From Owenia fusiformis (lineage: Eukaryota; Annelida; Polychaeta; Sabellida; Oweniidae): a stretch of 64,000 nt of DNA. Positions 22,076 through 35,500 of this stretch are shown piece after piece. The first letter of the stretch is position 1; each line of letters opens with the position of its first letter. The notes beneath the pieces were generated by a model. That model saw only the letters and a program-made list of their open reading frames with translations. It was not told where the DNA came from and made no database searches. The stretch is from assembly GCA_903813345.2 (NCBI GenBank), contig CAIIXF020000003.1, forward strand, positions 23,329,248 to 23,393,247, in the 5' to 3' direction. Position numbers and translations under genes: made by a program.

Positions 22076-23112
22076 GAGTAATTAAAATTTTTTTTTTTTT
22101 TTTAATTTATAAAACCCTTAGCTAGTTATCTCTCCAGATTTTTACTCTCCAGGGGGTGCTTTCCTGTTTTTGAAACAATATTTCAATATACATGTATTTT
22201 TCACAAGGGTGTGTAAACAAACAGGTAAAGGCAAACAGGGTGGGGAGCAATTAATTTTTTTTTTAACCGTGTGGGACTTAGCTGCTTGGGTGATCCCTGC
22301 TTGTTTATCTAAAACACATTATTAAAAAATGACTCAGAAATACTTTTGAGAGGAGCTTTTGAATGCATGAAATTAATATAATTATGATTTGGAATTATGC
22401 TTTGGATGTTTCACCTATCTGGTTTTACAACATCATCAATCCTGAATGATTACAGTAGTTCACATTCACAAACATCTAACATTGATCAGTTTTGGTATTG
22501 TCAATTTGAATCGCCCATACTTATTGTGCAAATTGAGTTTTTTGTAAAAGATTTTCAATGTTTGCGTAGTTAGCAACATAACAACAAAATGCTGCATGAT
22601 GTCAATATTATCAAAATTATAGCCTATCGAATTGAAATCCTGAGTGTTTGCCATTGCCAAGGTACAGAAATGTGCTTTTGGTTTATAAGGTCTTTTAAAG
22701 ATGGCAGTAGTGAGGAACTACAAAACAGCTCAGGCCCTTGCAAATTAAATCTTTGTTCATGAGTGAAGTTTAACTAATCATCCAGGAATCATATTGTAAA
22801 ATCATTTTTGTGACTATTTTATGTATTTCTATTTCCACTGTTTCTTTCATGTTTGACATTTATTTTTGCTATTTCAAAGTAAAAAACAAGAAAAATATAA
22901 TCAGATAATAGATGCCTTGGCAACACTTGTTTATAGCAACCAAAATATCAATAAGCTTCACCGCTAACATTAGCTTTTATAAAGTTTAGATGTAAAGTTT
23001 ATCAAATTTTATATTAGCACGATATATTATTGATCTGAGGCTATTATAGGTTTGAGGCTATCTCAAGGTCATCTCCCTTAGCAACCAGGTAGCATAAGGA
23101 CTCCAGGTAAAG

Positions 23113-24266
23113 ATGCCTCAAATAACAGGTCGAGATTGGGGCAATTATCCTTATTCCCAGTATAACATCTTTAAGGGACGTCAGGAATTATCACAACCCA
23201 GGACTGTATGGTAAATTATATACATTTTTATATGTTTTAGAGTCTAGTATGTAAAGTTTGTGGAGAAACAAGGTATAAACATTAAAATGTGTAAATGTAA
23301 ACATGAATGCTAAAGGAATAATCTCTCATAAAAATATTTAACAGTTTATTTGGATTTTTATATTGATGTAATTTCAACTAATAACATATCATTAATGAAT
23401 AAATGGACCCATACTGATTGCAGATTAATTAGGTCAGTACTGACACAATATTTAAATACTTGAACTGCCTCAGCTAAAAGTTGAATTAATGACTACACCA
23501 TGGCCATGCATATCGGATAAAATGCCATTGACTACACTAATAAAAGAGGGTGATTTTTCAAAAAAAACTAGAAGACATAAGAAGTTACTGTCATGTATGA
23601 CATCAAAAATGATAGTAACTTGTGAGTTAATGGAAATGTATGTTTAACAAACTGTTAACAAAACATAAATGCTCATTTCACCTTGATGTCTATGTATAAT
23701 AACTTTTACCATAAGAACGCATCCATTTCATTAAATAATGTACATTTATGTGTTTTTCTTTCAGGCGGGAATTGAATGATGATTTCAACCATGACGGCTG
23801 CGTTTTCCAACGTACCAATGGGCACAGAGGATTTTATGTAGTTCATCCTGATTGGCTATCGGAATCAGTCAACACTCCACGCTTTGAGGGCCGCAATCGC
23901 AACCCCTGGCCCTGGGAGGTCCAAGGTGCTAAAGGCTATCATGAACCTAGATACGATATGCCCAAAACAGCATGGGGCGATTCACTTACATACCCAGAGG
24001 CAACTGCGAGTACGAAATATTGGCAGAATATGCCACGTGATCCCACACGATCACATGGTAGTTCAGTTTCACGCTATAACCCCAGGACACAGAGAGGTGT
24101 GATTGAAGAGACTCTAACCCCTCTCCCTGGAAATTGGCACGCCCCTAGTAGGCTCCATAAACCTATTGACCAGCCAAGGGGAACACACAGAACATTCCCA
24201 GAAACCATAGTTACTGGCAGGATGGACAATAAGTTCAGTCCATCATGGTACCCAGGCTACTATTAA
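23113..24266 (+). CDS. Unassigned 199-aa protein, 2 exons, rich in Trp/Tyr/Pro
   Basis: Exons 23113-23210 and 23765-24266 join in phase 2 (GTA TG|G) to give 199 residues. The protein starts MPQITGRDWGNYPYSQYNIF and ends SPSWYPGYY. It has no signal peptide, membrane span or coiled coil. Repeated short motifs of aromatic residues with Arg/Pro (HPDWL, NPWPWE, KYWQNMP, GNWHAP, SWYPGYY) recall small ciliary and sperm microtubule-inner proteins, but this is inference from composition and I could not align it with a named family from memory. Consensus splice sites and the strong amino-acid bias support a real gene. Confidence 0.7.
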
Positions 24267-24274
24267 CAATTGAA

Positions 24275-24690
24275 AGTAATCAAATATGATAGCTATCAAA
24301 TGTGATGATAATGTTTCAATGGTCATCAAACTTGGTAGCTATTAAATGTGATATGCTTTAAAATGGTGGTCACCTGGTCATCAAATATAATAGCTATCAA
24401 ATCTGACATGTTTCGAATCATCAATTATGATAGCTGTTAAATGTGACTTATTTCAAATTCGGTAGAAGTCAGATTAAGGACATCTAACATATGATGGTAG
24501 TCCAATCTGACTGTCATAATATTATGGTAGCCATCAAATGTGACGAATGTCAAATATGCAGGTCGGAAACTATGACAGTTATGATTGTCTTGAATAAGCT
24601 TATATCAAATTGTCCATTCTAAAGGTTATCAAGTATGATCACTATCAAATGTATTTGGTTTTCATATGTCATGATCATTAAGTATTTAAT
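24275..24690 (+). repeat. Degenerate repeat ATCAAATATGATAGCTATCAAATGTGA
   Basis: A unit of about 27-35 bp recurs roughly a dozen times immediately after the stop codon of the 199-aa gene, so probably in its 3' untranslated region. Copies are diverged. Confidence 0.5.
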
Positions 24691-26123
24691 GGTTGTACAG
24701 ATGATGTCATGGTTGCCAACTGTTATAGTTGCCAAATTTGCAAATATGATTTCTTAAGGTAGGCCTTGTAGAACAACTTTCAGACCTTATTCTACTCAGT
24801 ATGCCATTATTCTCAAAACTCAATTGTAAAATTTATAGGCCTATTTATTGATTTATTTTAATTGTATCAATTAATTTTTATAATAAATAATCTTGAGCCT
24901 TGATGTAGGTATCTAACAATCATTATCAATTGTATAAGTAATGGCAAATCTTAAATCATGACCTTGGCCTTCAATTTGAAAACAGGAAATTGGGGAGAGG
25001 GCTGAGGTTGTAATATAAGACAAATGACATGCCAAAAGTGTCAAAGTTGTATACTTCTGTATGTTATATATTGTTCACTTCATTTGATGTGCCATACAAC
25101 TTAAGGCTTGAACAAAATTAGAGTAAATCAATTTAAATTTTCTAATGTAGTGAAAATCGTGATTTCAACCTTGGAATTATGTCTGCTTTGCTGTACACAG
25201 CTTTAAAATCTATTGAATTAGACTTCTGAATGCAATAGAAAGAGAAAAGATAGGATAAGGTTGAAAAGAGGAAACCGTTTCAATAAGTATGTTTCAGAAA
25301 GACCTCTTGAACTTGCCATAGATATGAAGTGAATTGAGGTTCAACTAAGATGACAATTTTCAATCACTACAATATTATATGCTTTGTAGTAATTCTACAT
25401 GTATGTAAGAAAGATTATCAAAAATACAAAAAATAAATATCAATTATAATATATAATTTATTTTTATGTATTATTTTATGATTCTAAATAAATACAATAT
25501 ATTACTGCAAAATAAATGTAAAATCATACAAACAGTCTAACCCTTTCATCCCAAAGAGGACTGGCAGCCTTTATTCAAGCTTGATCACCCACTGCCTGGC
25601 ATGGAACAATAAAGCTATAATATCTCTATAAAGCTCATAGTCGGAGCAACGATCTATTCTATATAGAGTGTACAATTATTATGGTACTATTTAAACTTTG
25701 AATCAAGCAAGGAAGGCTTTGTTATAATATTATCTTTCGACTTAGACATAGGGTTTTTGCAAATTTTATTTATTTGAATGATTAAATTCCTGCTATTCCT
25801 AGAATCACCAAGTTGTTTTTCACAATTTGAAGGAGTTTAAAATATTTCTTTTAGTTTAATTTTTTTTTAGTAATTCTTGAAATTACCTTTTATGAACAAA
25901 TTGACCAAACACAAATACATAGCAAAAGTTTTCCCCCATAAAATATTTGAACTTTAAGACTGTATTATATTCATTTGATCACATATATGCAGTATTGTCC
26001 ATATTATTTCCTATTCTGTTCATTTCGTGCAAAAACAAACAAAAATACAAAAATCTCTCTTTTCGTGAGTAAACTGTCATGAGTTGACATATCAAACTTT
26101 AAACAGTGGAATTGGCAAAGAAT
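24691..26123. other. Intergenic region, nothing recognised
   Basis: AT-rich. No convincing coding exon, RNA gene or bounded element is seen. It probably includes the ends of the two convergent transcripts. Confidence 0.4.
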
Positions 26124-26254
26124 AACAAGGCATGCATGTGCAAAATGTCACCACCTGCTATTTGTTACAGACACCAACTGCTGGATGCTGAAGGCGTCGC
26201 AAAAAGATGGAGACTATATCGATATGTCAGCACTTATGGTGGTGACATAAAAAC
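26124..26254 (+). mobile_element. Family A hairpin element, short copy
   Basis: AACAAGGCATGCATG, AAATGTCACCACC, TTTGTTACAGACACC, then ATATGTCAGCACTTATGGTGGTGACATAAAA. It has both ends of family A with a spacer of only about 50 bp and no array. Confidence 0.6.
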
Positions 26255-26771
26255 ATAAATTAAAGGACCTATCTCATACATCTTAAAAAAATGTTGGAAT
26301 GTATTCTTCAAATATCAAATAGGAATGAATTTGATATGATACAAGGCTCCTTGTATTTCATGAAACAAATGTGGGACAATCAAATTTTGTACAATTATAG
26401 ACCATAGACAACAGGCACAATCAAATGCATAGGCCGAATCTAACCTATATGATATGTACAATCAGTCGTAACATTGTGTTCAAATGGACCCATAACCTTA
26501 AAACTAATAATGCTAAATAAATAAGAATTAAAATATTTTTACATGTACAGTAGTCTGTAGATCCATAATAAATAGTATAAACATCTTAAAACAAAGTCAG
26601 AACTGTTACACTTTTTGGAAATAGGTCTAACATCAAATGTTACAAGCAAAAAATATTGTAAAATTGTGACCATATATTAGAGAGTCACTGTAAACTTGTC
26701 TTACTAGTCTTTGTTGTGCCTCATAAGATTGCAAGAACATTTAGAAGGAATATGAATGTTCCACAAAACGA

Positions 26772-29341
26772 CTAGTTAAGGCAAGAATCTGAAATCATTC
26801 TCTTTTGTATGCTACACATATTCCCTCTTCTCCTTTCTAATGCCTTAAGGCCTTCCATAGTTATTCCACTACAAAGTGAAACGTCAAGACTTTTCAACCT
26901 CTTGGAATACATGGCTATCATCTCAATGGAAAGGTTAGTGAGGAGATCACAACTACTGATGTCAAGGACAGTTAACCTGGGGAGTTTCTTGACCAGGGAG
27001 CCGATACCATCATCAGTGATATGCTTACACTGACTGATAGAGACATCCTCGAGGCTGGGGTTATTACCAGCAATGGCAACAAGGGATTTATCAGTAAGGA
27101 GTGGACACATGCTTAGGTTGAGGAAACGAAGTTCAGTGAATTTCAGTGCAAGCCCAACTCCAGAGTCACTCAAGTTGGGGCAAGCACTGAGATCCAATGA
27201 TCTCAAATGGGTGAGGTTACCAAGGGTGTAAAGCTCCTCATTGGTACGCAGGTGCTCATTAGCATCATCCCATGACAACTGGATTTTGGTTTCCCCACCC
27301 TTGGGCTTATTGAAGATATTGAGAACATCTGCTTTACGTGTACATCTACAAGTACCATGCTCTACATTATGCAAATGGTGCTCAGCGTCTTCACGTTGCA
27401 GCCCTAGCAACCCAAAATCGGTGATTTGTTTACACCAGGCAAGCCTTAACACACGCAGGAATTTCAGGCTCTTTGATATGGCATGTACACTAAGATCAGT
27501 GATAGGGAAACACGAACCTAAATCAAGATGCACCAATTGTTTCAAATTCTCACAAGCCTGGAGGACAAACTCATCCCTGATCATACTACAGCAGTTCAAA
27601 TTCAAGTGAGTTAGCTTGATAGATTTACCTGAACAGAGCCCTTTAATCATCCCCTTTGACATTAACTGATAGCAGGCAGAAACATCAAGTAACTCAAGTG
27701 ACTTCAATTGGCTCAGTTGTTTCAGAGATATGTCTGTCACAGACCTACATTTAGACAGATTAAGATGTTTTAACTTTGATAGCTTTGATATAATTGAATA
27801 GACACAGTTATCAGTCAAATCTGGACAGCAACTCAAGTCTAAATGCTCCAATGTTGTTTGGTGCTTGGTTAAACCAATGATTCCCTCATCTGACAGATCT
27901 CTGCAGGCCATAAGGGTAAATTGTTGTAGTTTCAAATCAGGGATCTTTGCGATGAGGATAAGTGGTTCATTTGTGATGTCAGTCCTGCTCAAGTTAAGCC
28001 CCTTTAGTTGTTTTTGCTGCTCTTGAAGAAAAGCCATAATGTTTACGAATGTTAGTACGGAAGCGTTAGCGAATCTTGTGGCATCTTCTGGATAGTAATT
28101 CCCATGGTAGAGAATATGACATGATGATAGTGACAATACCTCTACATTATGGCACACCGTTACTATGCGATTGAATGCAACATCAGACAGATAACGAAGG
28201 GATGCCAAATTGAGCTCTTTGACATTTCCAAGCACTTTCTGTAAATCTTGAAGCTCACTGGTTTTCTCAAGAAGTTGGCCTGACATGAACAAACTGTTGC
28301 AGCAACTCAAGTCTAGTTTCACCAAACTCTTGCAGTGTGACATCAATGAAATAAATGTCTTCTCGGTCAAATCAGTCCCTTTTAGGGACAAACTTTGCAG
28401 GTTCTCTCCTAGACAATGTGAGGTAGTTTCCAAGACTTCTCTATATTTCAAAGAAGTGTCAACATTGTTCAAGATTAAATGAGGTGTCTTCTTATGACGA
28501 TCACTCGGAAGTATATGCTCTTGTCCAGGGATGAATGTGACAACGACATCTTTTTGAAGCATGGGGTCTAGTGATGCATAGTACCATTGTTTATTTACAA
28601 GAGAGACTTCCTTTCTATCGGATACATTGAGGTAGTAGAAGATCTGGGACAGCACCTGTAAATATAGGTATATGGCATTGAAGGACAGGTATATGAAATG
28701 GAATGACATTTATATCAAATGACAAATAAATGACATGTATGTAGATCTCTGACATTTAGACAAATAAATGACATGTATGTAGATATGTGACATTTAGACA
28801 CCTGGTACGGAACATATAGTGTATGACATAGAATGATGAATATAGGTCTCTAAGAAACGGCTAGGTGATATATAGTTAATGAAAGTGCATGTTCTTGAAC
28901 TTCACGCTGGTAATGAAGCAATTGAATCAGATTCCATTCGACATGGCGTTTCTTCATTGCACATGGATGGATCAGAAAATAATAGCAGAGCACCTACTAA
29001 TTAATTGTGAACATGCAGTGATCAATATCATTGGTAATGTGGTTCAATTATATTTACATCACAACAATGGCTATATGTAACACTGTTTTCAGTATTTTGT
29101 AACAAATGGAACTTTGCACTTGTAATGACACAGAGTCATGTGAGCTCTTTTTTGACATGCATTCATATATTCACTGTTTTTACCATCAATTTGAAGTAAC
29201 GCATCTAAAAACTATTCCAAATTTGATCTTGAATATACAATGCACACGACTGTTCATAACTGATGTTTTCTCCTTGGTTATTTTTGTACTAATTATGGAA
29301 ATAAAATGAAACTTTACCTCAACTGGGAGAAATTCGGCCAT
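26772..29341 (-). CDS. FBXL9: F-box/leucine-rich-repeat protein 9 (LRRC29), 2 coding exons, 635 aa
   Basis: Probable substrate receptor of an SCF ubiquitin ligase. Exons 29341-29318 (MAEFLPVE) and 28655-26772 join in phase 0. The splice falls inside the F-box: LPVE|VLSQIFYYLNVSDRK...VNKQWYYA, residues 5-38. The rest is a run of cysteine-containing LRRs of about 26 residues (pattern LxxLDLSxCxxLTDxxL), interrupted by a charged insertion around residues 430-470 (HLHNVEHGTCRCTRK). The last five repeats and the tail (NMCSIQKRMISD) align with human LRRC29, whose tail reads similarly around a VQSR segment. Human LRRC29 is short and lacks the F-box; here the gene is full length. It is divergent from LONP2, with 201 bp between start codons. 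Confidence 0.85.
28716..28800. repeat. Two-copy tandem repeat in FBXL9 intron
   Basis: A unit of about 42 bp (GACAAATAAATGACATGTATG...) is present twice within the intron, just upstream of exon 2. Confidence 0.5.
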
Positions 29342-29542
29342 CTTTTGTTTTGTAAACAGGTCAGAGGTCAAGCCTTCAGCAAAACTCTATTTCCTCAGAT
29401 TTGGATAGAATCACATGCAAAACTGATTTAATTAATAAATTAAACTTCAGACAATTATATTCATGAGCAAATAGTACATTATTGCCATTAAAATCCAATT
29501 AAAGTCAAGTCTCGCATTTTCACGAACGTTAGTGAATTCAAA
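29342..29542. promoter_or_regulatory. Putative shared promoter of FBXL9 and LONP2
   Basis: The 201 bp between the two divergent start codons must hold both promoters unless untranslated exons exist elsewhere. No TATA box or other specific element was identified with confidence. Confidence 0.4.
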
Positions 29543-32500
29543 ATGTCGTCTACAATTTCCATCCCCCGACGTTTGCCCCTCTTGCTTGTTGCGGATAATG
29601 TGCTCTTACCGGGCTCGTCGATGCGAATTCCTGTTCGTAGCATGAGAAAGTAAGTATCTATGTTTATTATGATGAAATTTGTCATGAAAAGCATGAGCTA
29701 TAACAGAGATATTTTGAGTCGTTCACAATGTTTTGAAAAGTTCTAGAATTTTTTAGAAAATTTACTTTCAAGTCCATGGGTCAAAGTTCTAGTGAGTTCT
29801 AGTTTACTCTAAGTCATTTACCCTTACTATGATTATTTTCAAATTACATGTAAATTTGTCCTGCAGATCCAACAGTTGTCTTCTATAGCCAAATAACCAA
29901 ACAACAATGCTTTAGCAAAGATGACATACGCCATCTATCAGTAAAAAATGCATATGACTTGTTTATACTGCAAGTTGTTCAACTTGTTGTTCCACTTGAC
30001 ATTGACAGTGTTTGTGTTTTTCATTCAGTTCTTCATTCCCGTCCTTCCTGGTGATATTCAGATTATGGTATTCTATGATAGTCTAGATTCGGTTGTATGA
30101 TTCCAAACTATGTTTTTACATGTATGTCACCACTGCACCACTGCATGTGGTGACATTAGTTCAACAAGTTAAACCTAGTCTGGGCCTTATTTCTTATCTG
30201 ACATATCTTGTGGCCCGCCCTAGGTTTAACATCCGTGCCTATTCGGCTCTTGATGCAAAAAGATTAATGGTGGCCTATGGCCGCGCATAGAATTCTATGC
30301 GCGTTTTATGAATAACTGATTGTGAGAATTTGCAACCAATGAAAGCATAGCACGGAAGTTAAACCCAATCACGACAACAAGAACATTCAGGTTAATAAAT
30401 AAAAGCTGTGGTATTGGGTTTAACTTGTTGAACTAGTGGTGACATATGGTAGTCTCCAACTTTTTTCTAGACCCTGTTCAGCGGTCTGTGTTCAGCGGTT
30501 GGTGTTCGGTGCTCGGCATCTATAACAAAGAGCAGGTGGTGACATTTTGTATGCCTTGTTATTACTTTTAGTCCATGGGCAAGTTGAATGCCCATGGTAT
30601 ACATGTATCAGAGGATGTGGAAGTATATTTTCTTTTTTATTTAAAGGGGTAGTTAATTAATTGTACAGGGGGTGCAGCAGAGATCAAAATATCCACCCAC
30701 ATCTAAGGTTTTTATTCAAAATGTAGACCCATTTTTTTTCTATATCAAAACTTTGGGAAAAATTCTTGAATGGTCTCAATCATAATGGGACTTTCAATTT
30801 TCAAATTTCTGGAATGCCATAAAGCTATGTGATCTACACCTACATCAATAATCTGCAAAAGGCCATCAAGCCCATTTAAAGCAGATATACAGTTTAACAG
30901 TGATAGAATTTGAATAGAATACAATATAAACCTTACATTTAAAAAGATAGAGCTATGGTTTACAACTGATTTTAAAATTGAAAGGAAACTTCCTGGTTGG
31001 CCCATGTACACCCCTAGGAAGTAGTGTTGTCGCGATTAATCGATACATCGCGATAAACATCGCCAAAGCTCATTCTGGCGATGCATCGATGTCTGAAACA
31101 AAACACCGATGTTTTTGAAAAAATTAATTTGCTAAAAATCACCCTTACTTATCTTATTTTGACGCAAATCGCTTACCTTTCTCATGTCTTATTTCATTTT
31201 CCAATGTTTTCTGATATTCTTTCGCTTTAAAACTGTTTTAGCTATTCGAAATGAACCATTAATCTAAAAAAATTACTTTACTTTCATTTCACCTTTCTAG
31301 AAGTTCCCGGATGTACCGGATGTTCGGTATTTTAGTGCATTAGCGTTCGGTATATCAGTGCACCTTTCTCGGACTTTTTCTCGATGTACATTGCAATGTG
31401 CATCGATGTTTACTACTGAAAATTGCCGATGTACGATTATGGCACATCGCGACAACACTACTAGGAAGTCCCTTTGTTGAAATACCCTGGAATGACTGTC
31501 AGGCTACACACATTGACATCGCGTTGACATCAAAAGAACTATTAATATTTACCGAGAATGTGTTCACATTCTTTCAGAATCCTGAATATTGTGAATGCAA
31601 AAACTTTGAAATGTAAACACTTCCCAATCTGAATGCTTTTAGCCCAATGGGGTTCAATTTGGACAGGTTTTCCTGTGTAAAGTAACATGGAATATTTCAT
31701 GCTGAGCATATAATACTGTACATACTATATTACTTCTCAATTTATTATGAAGACACTTTTGAACATAGTATTTCAGTATGAACTCTCTACAGTTTATAAC
31801 ATTATAAACTCCATGTATTTCAGTATGAAGACTCTCTCACTCTACAGTTTATAACATTATAAACGTCCATGTATTTCAGTATGATGACTCTACAGTTTTT
31901 TTAACAGTATAAACGTCCATGTATTTCAGTATGAACATGGTGAAGAGCAGGCTGCTGGCAAGGAACACCTTAAGTAGCACATTGATTGGAGTGATGCCAA
32001 AGGAACCTGGAGATGAGGTAAATTTAATACAATGTTTCCATATCGAACATTTCAATGTTGTAGAGTTGGCTCCATGTAGAATAATCATATCTGTCAAATA
32101 TAAAGGTTGGATTTATAATTAAGACATAAATGCTAGTAGAACTGGAGACATTTTTTGTTATTGGTAAATCGGTGTCTGAAATCAAGATCTTGTATTATTT
32201 CCCTTGTAGAATGATGAGCTGCAATCATTACATCCAATAGGGACTGCAGCTGTTGTGGTTCAGGTGACTGGAACAAACTGGCCCAAACCAGCCTACACAC
32301 TCCTTGTAACTGGTGTCTGCAGGTTCAAACTGGATGAGCTCCTTCAGGAGACACCTTACCCTGTTGCCACAGTTACACAGCTTGATAAGCTCCCGGGAGA
32401 TGAGCTAGGTAACACCACATTTGGACTATCTTTAGTTAATATGCTACCATTTTTCTCAGAAAATGCTTATACTTGTACATGAACTGACTTCATCTTCGCA

Positions 32501-35500
32501 AAATACCACTTGCTTCTACATTTCTACTAATTGACCTAACATGTTTGTTTAATTCATTTGTCTCTCTGATTCAGATGATGAATCTACAGATGCTAGAGAA
32601 ATGGCAGATAATTTCCGGGTGCAAGCTTCCAGACTTGTGGACATGCTGGATATCTCCATTCCTACTGTAGCAAAACTAAAGGTACTTACAATGTACTGTA
32701 CATTTCAAATTTTGCATCTTCAACTTTTTTTAAAAGAATTATTGTGATTTTATTATCTTCATAACAAACATATAAACTCTGCCACTGACCATGTATTTAA
32801 CTCCAGGCATTAGTGAGAAAAATGGATTGCCAAACAAGCTATGTGATCCTTAAAAAGCTTCTTGCTGTGTTTATCACTAACACCAGTTACCAGTTTTGTA
32901 ATTCAGTAATTTACAAAAGTTTGGCTTCATTGATTTTCTTTGAAATGGGTGTTAGTGAAATTAAGTTTGGTCAACAACGAGCATAATTTTACTTAGTACC
33001 TGAGAAATAATTGATTTATATTTGTTATTTGAAGATATTGGACAATTTACCCATACACCCAGTGAAGTTGGCCAAGATGGATGTTCTTTGAAGTGGTGTT
33101 AGATACCTGAACAATCATTGAATCATATTTTTTCCTATTGTAGAAAATGTTGGACAATTTGCCCAGTCAACATTTACCAGACATCTGTGCATCAATAGTG
33201 AAGGCATCATACTCTGAGAAGATACAAGTGCTAGATGCCTTGGATTTAGAGGAACGATTCAAGAAAACCTTGCCCCTTCTCATGAGACAAATTGAAGTGA
33301 GTGTAATGCATTATAAGTTGTACACCTCTGGCTTAAATTAGCTATGGGTCACACATTTATAATGCTTAACAAATATGTCAATAAATCCCCTTAATTCTCT
33401 TTGAATAAAGATGAGCATCAACAATGAATTTTCATAAGATATCTCTATGATTTTTGGAAATTTTCACATGGAATAACATGGCATGTAATAAAATTGCCCC
33501 ATTTCTGGAAAATATAAAATTATAGTTTTAAGCAAGGACATGTTATGAGAATTTATGGACCTACACTCATATTTATTTAACCAGTTAGGTCGTTGCTATT
33601 TCTTCTTATCTCATTCTATGTCAAATAATACAATATGACCTGATTTATTCCAGGGTTTAAAATTGCTACAAAAGGCAAAGAAAGACAACAACAGTGTGGA
33701 TATTGTAAGGAGTAAGAATCGGCCAATCAGATTGAAGATGAGAAAAATGAGGGACATGGAGGATGACGATGAAGGAGAGGGTGATGAAATGGCAGACATT
33801 GAAGCTAAAATAAAGTAAGGCAGTATATCCTTATTAACAGATATATGGATAGACTTATTTAAATTGTTAGATTTACTTGTTTTTATCTTTGTCATATTGT
33901 CATAATCTCCAACTATTTTGTGATGGTGGTTGGTGTTCAGCGGTTGGTGTTGGAAGTTTGGCATTTGTAACAAAAATCATGTGGTGATATTTTGCATGTT
34001 AATGCCTCGTTTCAAATTTGATATATCTTGCTAAAGAATATACACAAAAGCTTCTGAGTATAGGTGTTGAAACTTGCATTATTTTTCTGGGTATGAACAA
34101 GATGCATTTGTATAAAAATATGTAAAGTCAAATAAAGGCAATGTCATTTTATGTATACTTACTTGTCTATGATTCCACATATTCCAGGGCTGCCCATATG
34201 CCAGATGATGCTGAAAAAGCAGCCTATAAAGAGTTGAAGCGACTCAAGAAGATGCCTCAGCAGATGCCAGAGCATGCAATGATCAGGAACTACTTAGAAC
34301 TCATGGTAGAACTACCCTGGTCCAAACAGAGCAAGGACAATCTAGACATTGCAACTGCAAGGTAATATTTATAATTATCATACACTTTAATATTATGGAG
34401 TTTAAGCTTGCATGTAAAATCAAAATGCAACCTATACGTATGACCAATCGCCCATACAAATGCATCGCTTAAATATGTTCCGTTCACATTTAGGTTGTGA
34501 AAAACATTGCAAGCTTAAACTCCCTATTATCTTGAAATTACATACAATCAGCCATTTAACTGCTGTTTAGCATAATTGGTTGAAACCCCTTAACAGAATT
34601 GGAAAGTGGAAAATTGGAAACATATATGAAATAGGAGAGGTTGTCATGAATTCATGCACTTAGATTTGATTCAGGTGGTCAAAATCATCACCTTCAAATT
34701 TAAAGGCTACCAGTATTCATAGAAACATATATTGTGTCAATAGCATACACTAGGGAATGTTCAAAGGTCAATATGGAAGTAGAGTAAAGATATTTTACTC
34801 CACTCTTTTTAACTTAGAGAATAAATATCTTTTAATAAAAAAAGTTTATATGTATTGTAATTGTATTGTATAATATTGTATTGTATTGTTTATATAGTCT
34901 TTTTGAAGATTTATCTGTTTTCTCTGTATTAGACATTGAAAACATGATATAATTTGCATTTTAAAGGAAAGACTTGGATGAAGATCATTATGGACTAGAT
35001 AAGCTGAAGAAAAGAGTGCTTGAATACTTTGCTGTCAGGCAACTGAAGAACAAACTTAAGGGACCAATCCTATGCTTTGTTGGCCCACCAGGTGTGGGGA
35101 AGACCAGTGTGGGAAGATCTATTGCACACACATTGGGCAGAGAGTTCCACAGGTGAGTCATACATGTTTAAGTGCCCTCTACTATCCAATTCATTTAAGA
35201 CCAGTGTGGGAAGATCTATTGCACACACGTTGGGTTGAGAGTTCCACAGGTGAGTCATACATGTTTAAGTGCCCTCTACTGTCCAATTCATTGAAGACCA
35301 GTGTGGGAATATCTATAGCACACACGTTGGGTAGAGAGTTCCACAGGTAAGTCATACATGTTTAAGTGCCCTCTACTATCCAATTCATTTAAGACTAGTG
35401 TGGGAAGATCTATTGCACACCCGTTGGGTAGAGAGTTCCACAGGTGAGTCATACATGTTTAAGTGCCCTCTACTATCCAATTCATTTAAGACTAGTGTGG

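Noticed and set aside
22087-22104. Retrocopy tail for intronless SETD4
   Set aside because: The tract is T-rich on the coding strand, not an A-tail, and no target duplication was found.
30745-31011. 88-codon minus-strand frame in LONP2 intron 1
   Set aside because: No family similarity recognised and interrupted context beside a MITE insertion; possibly an old transposon fragment.
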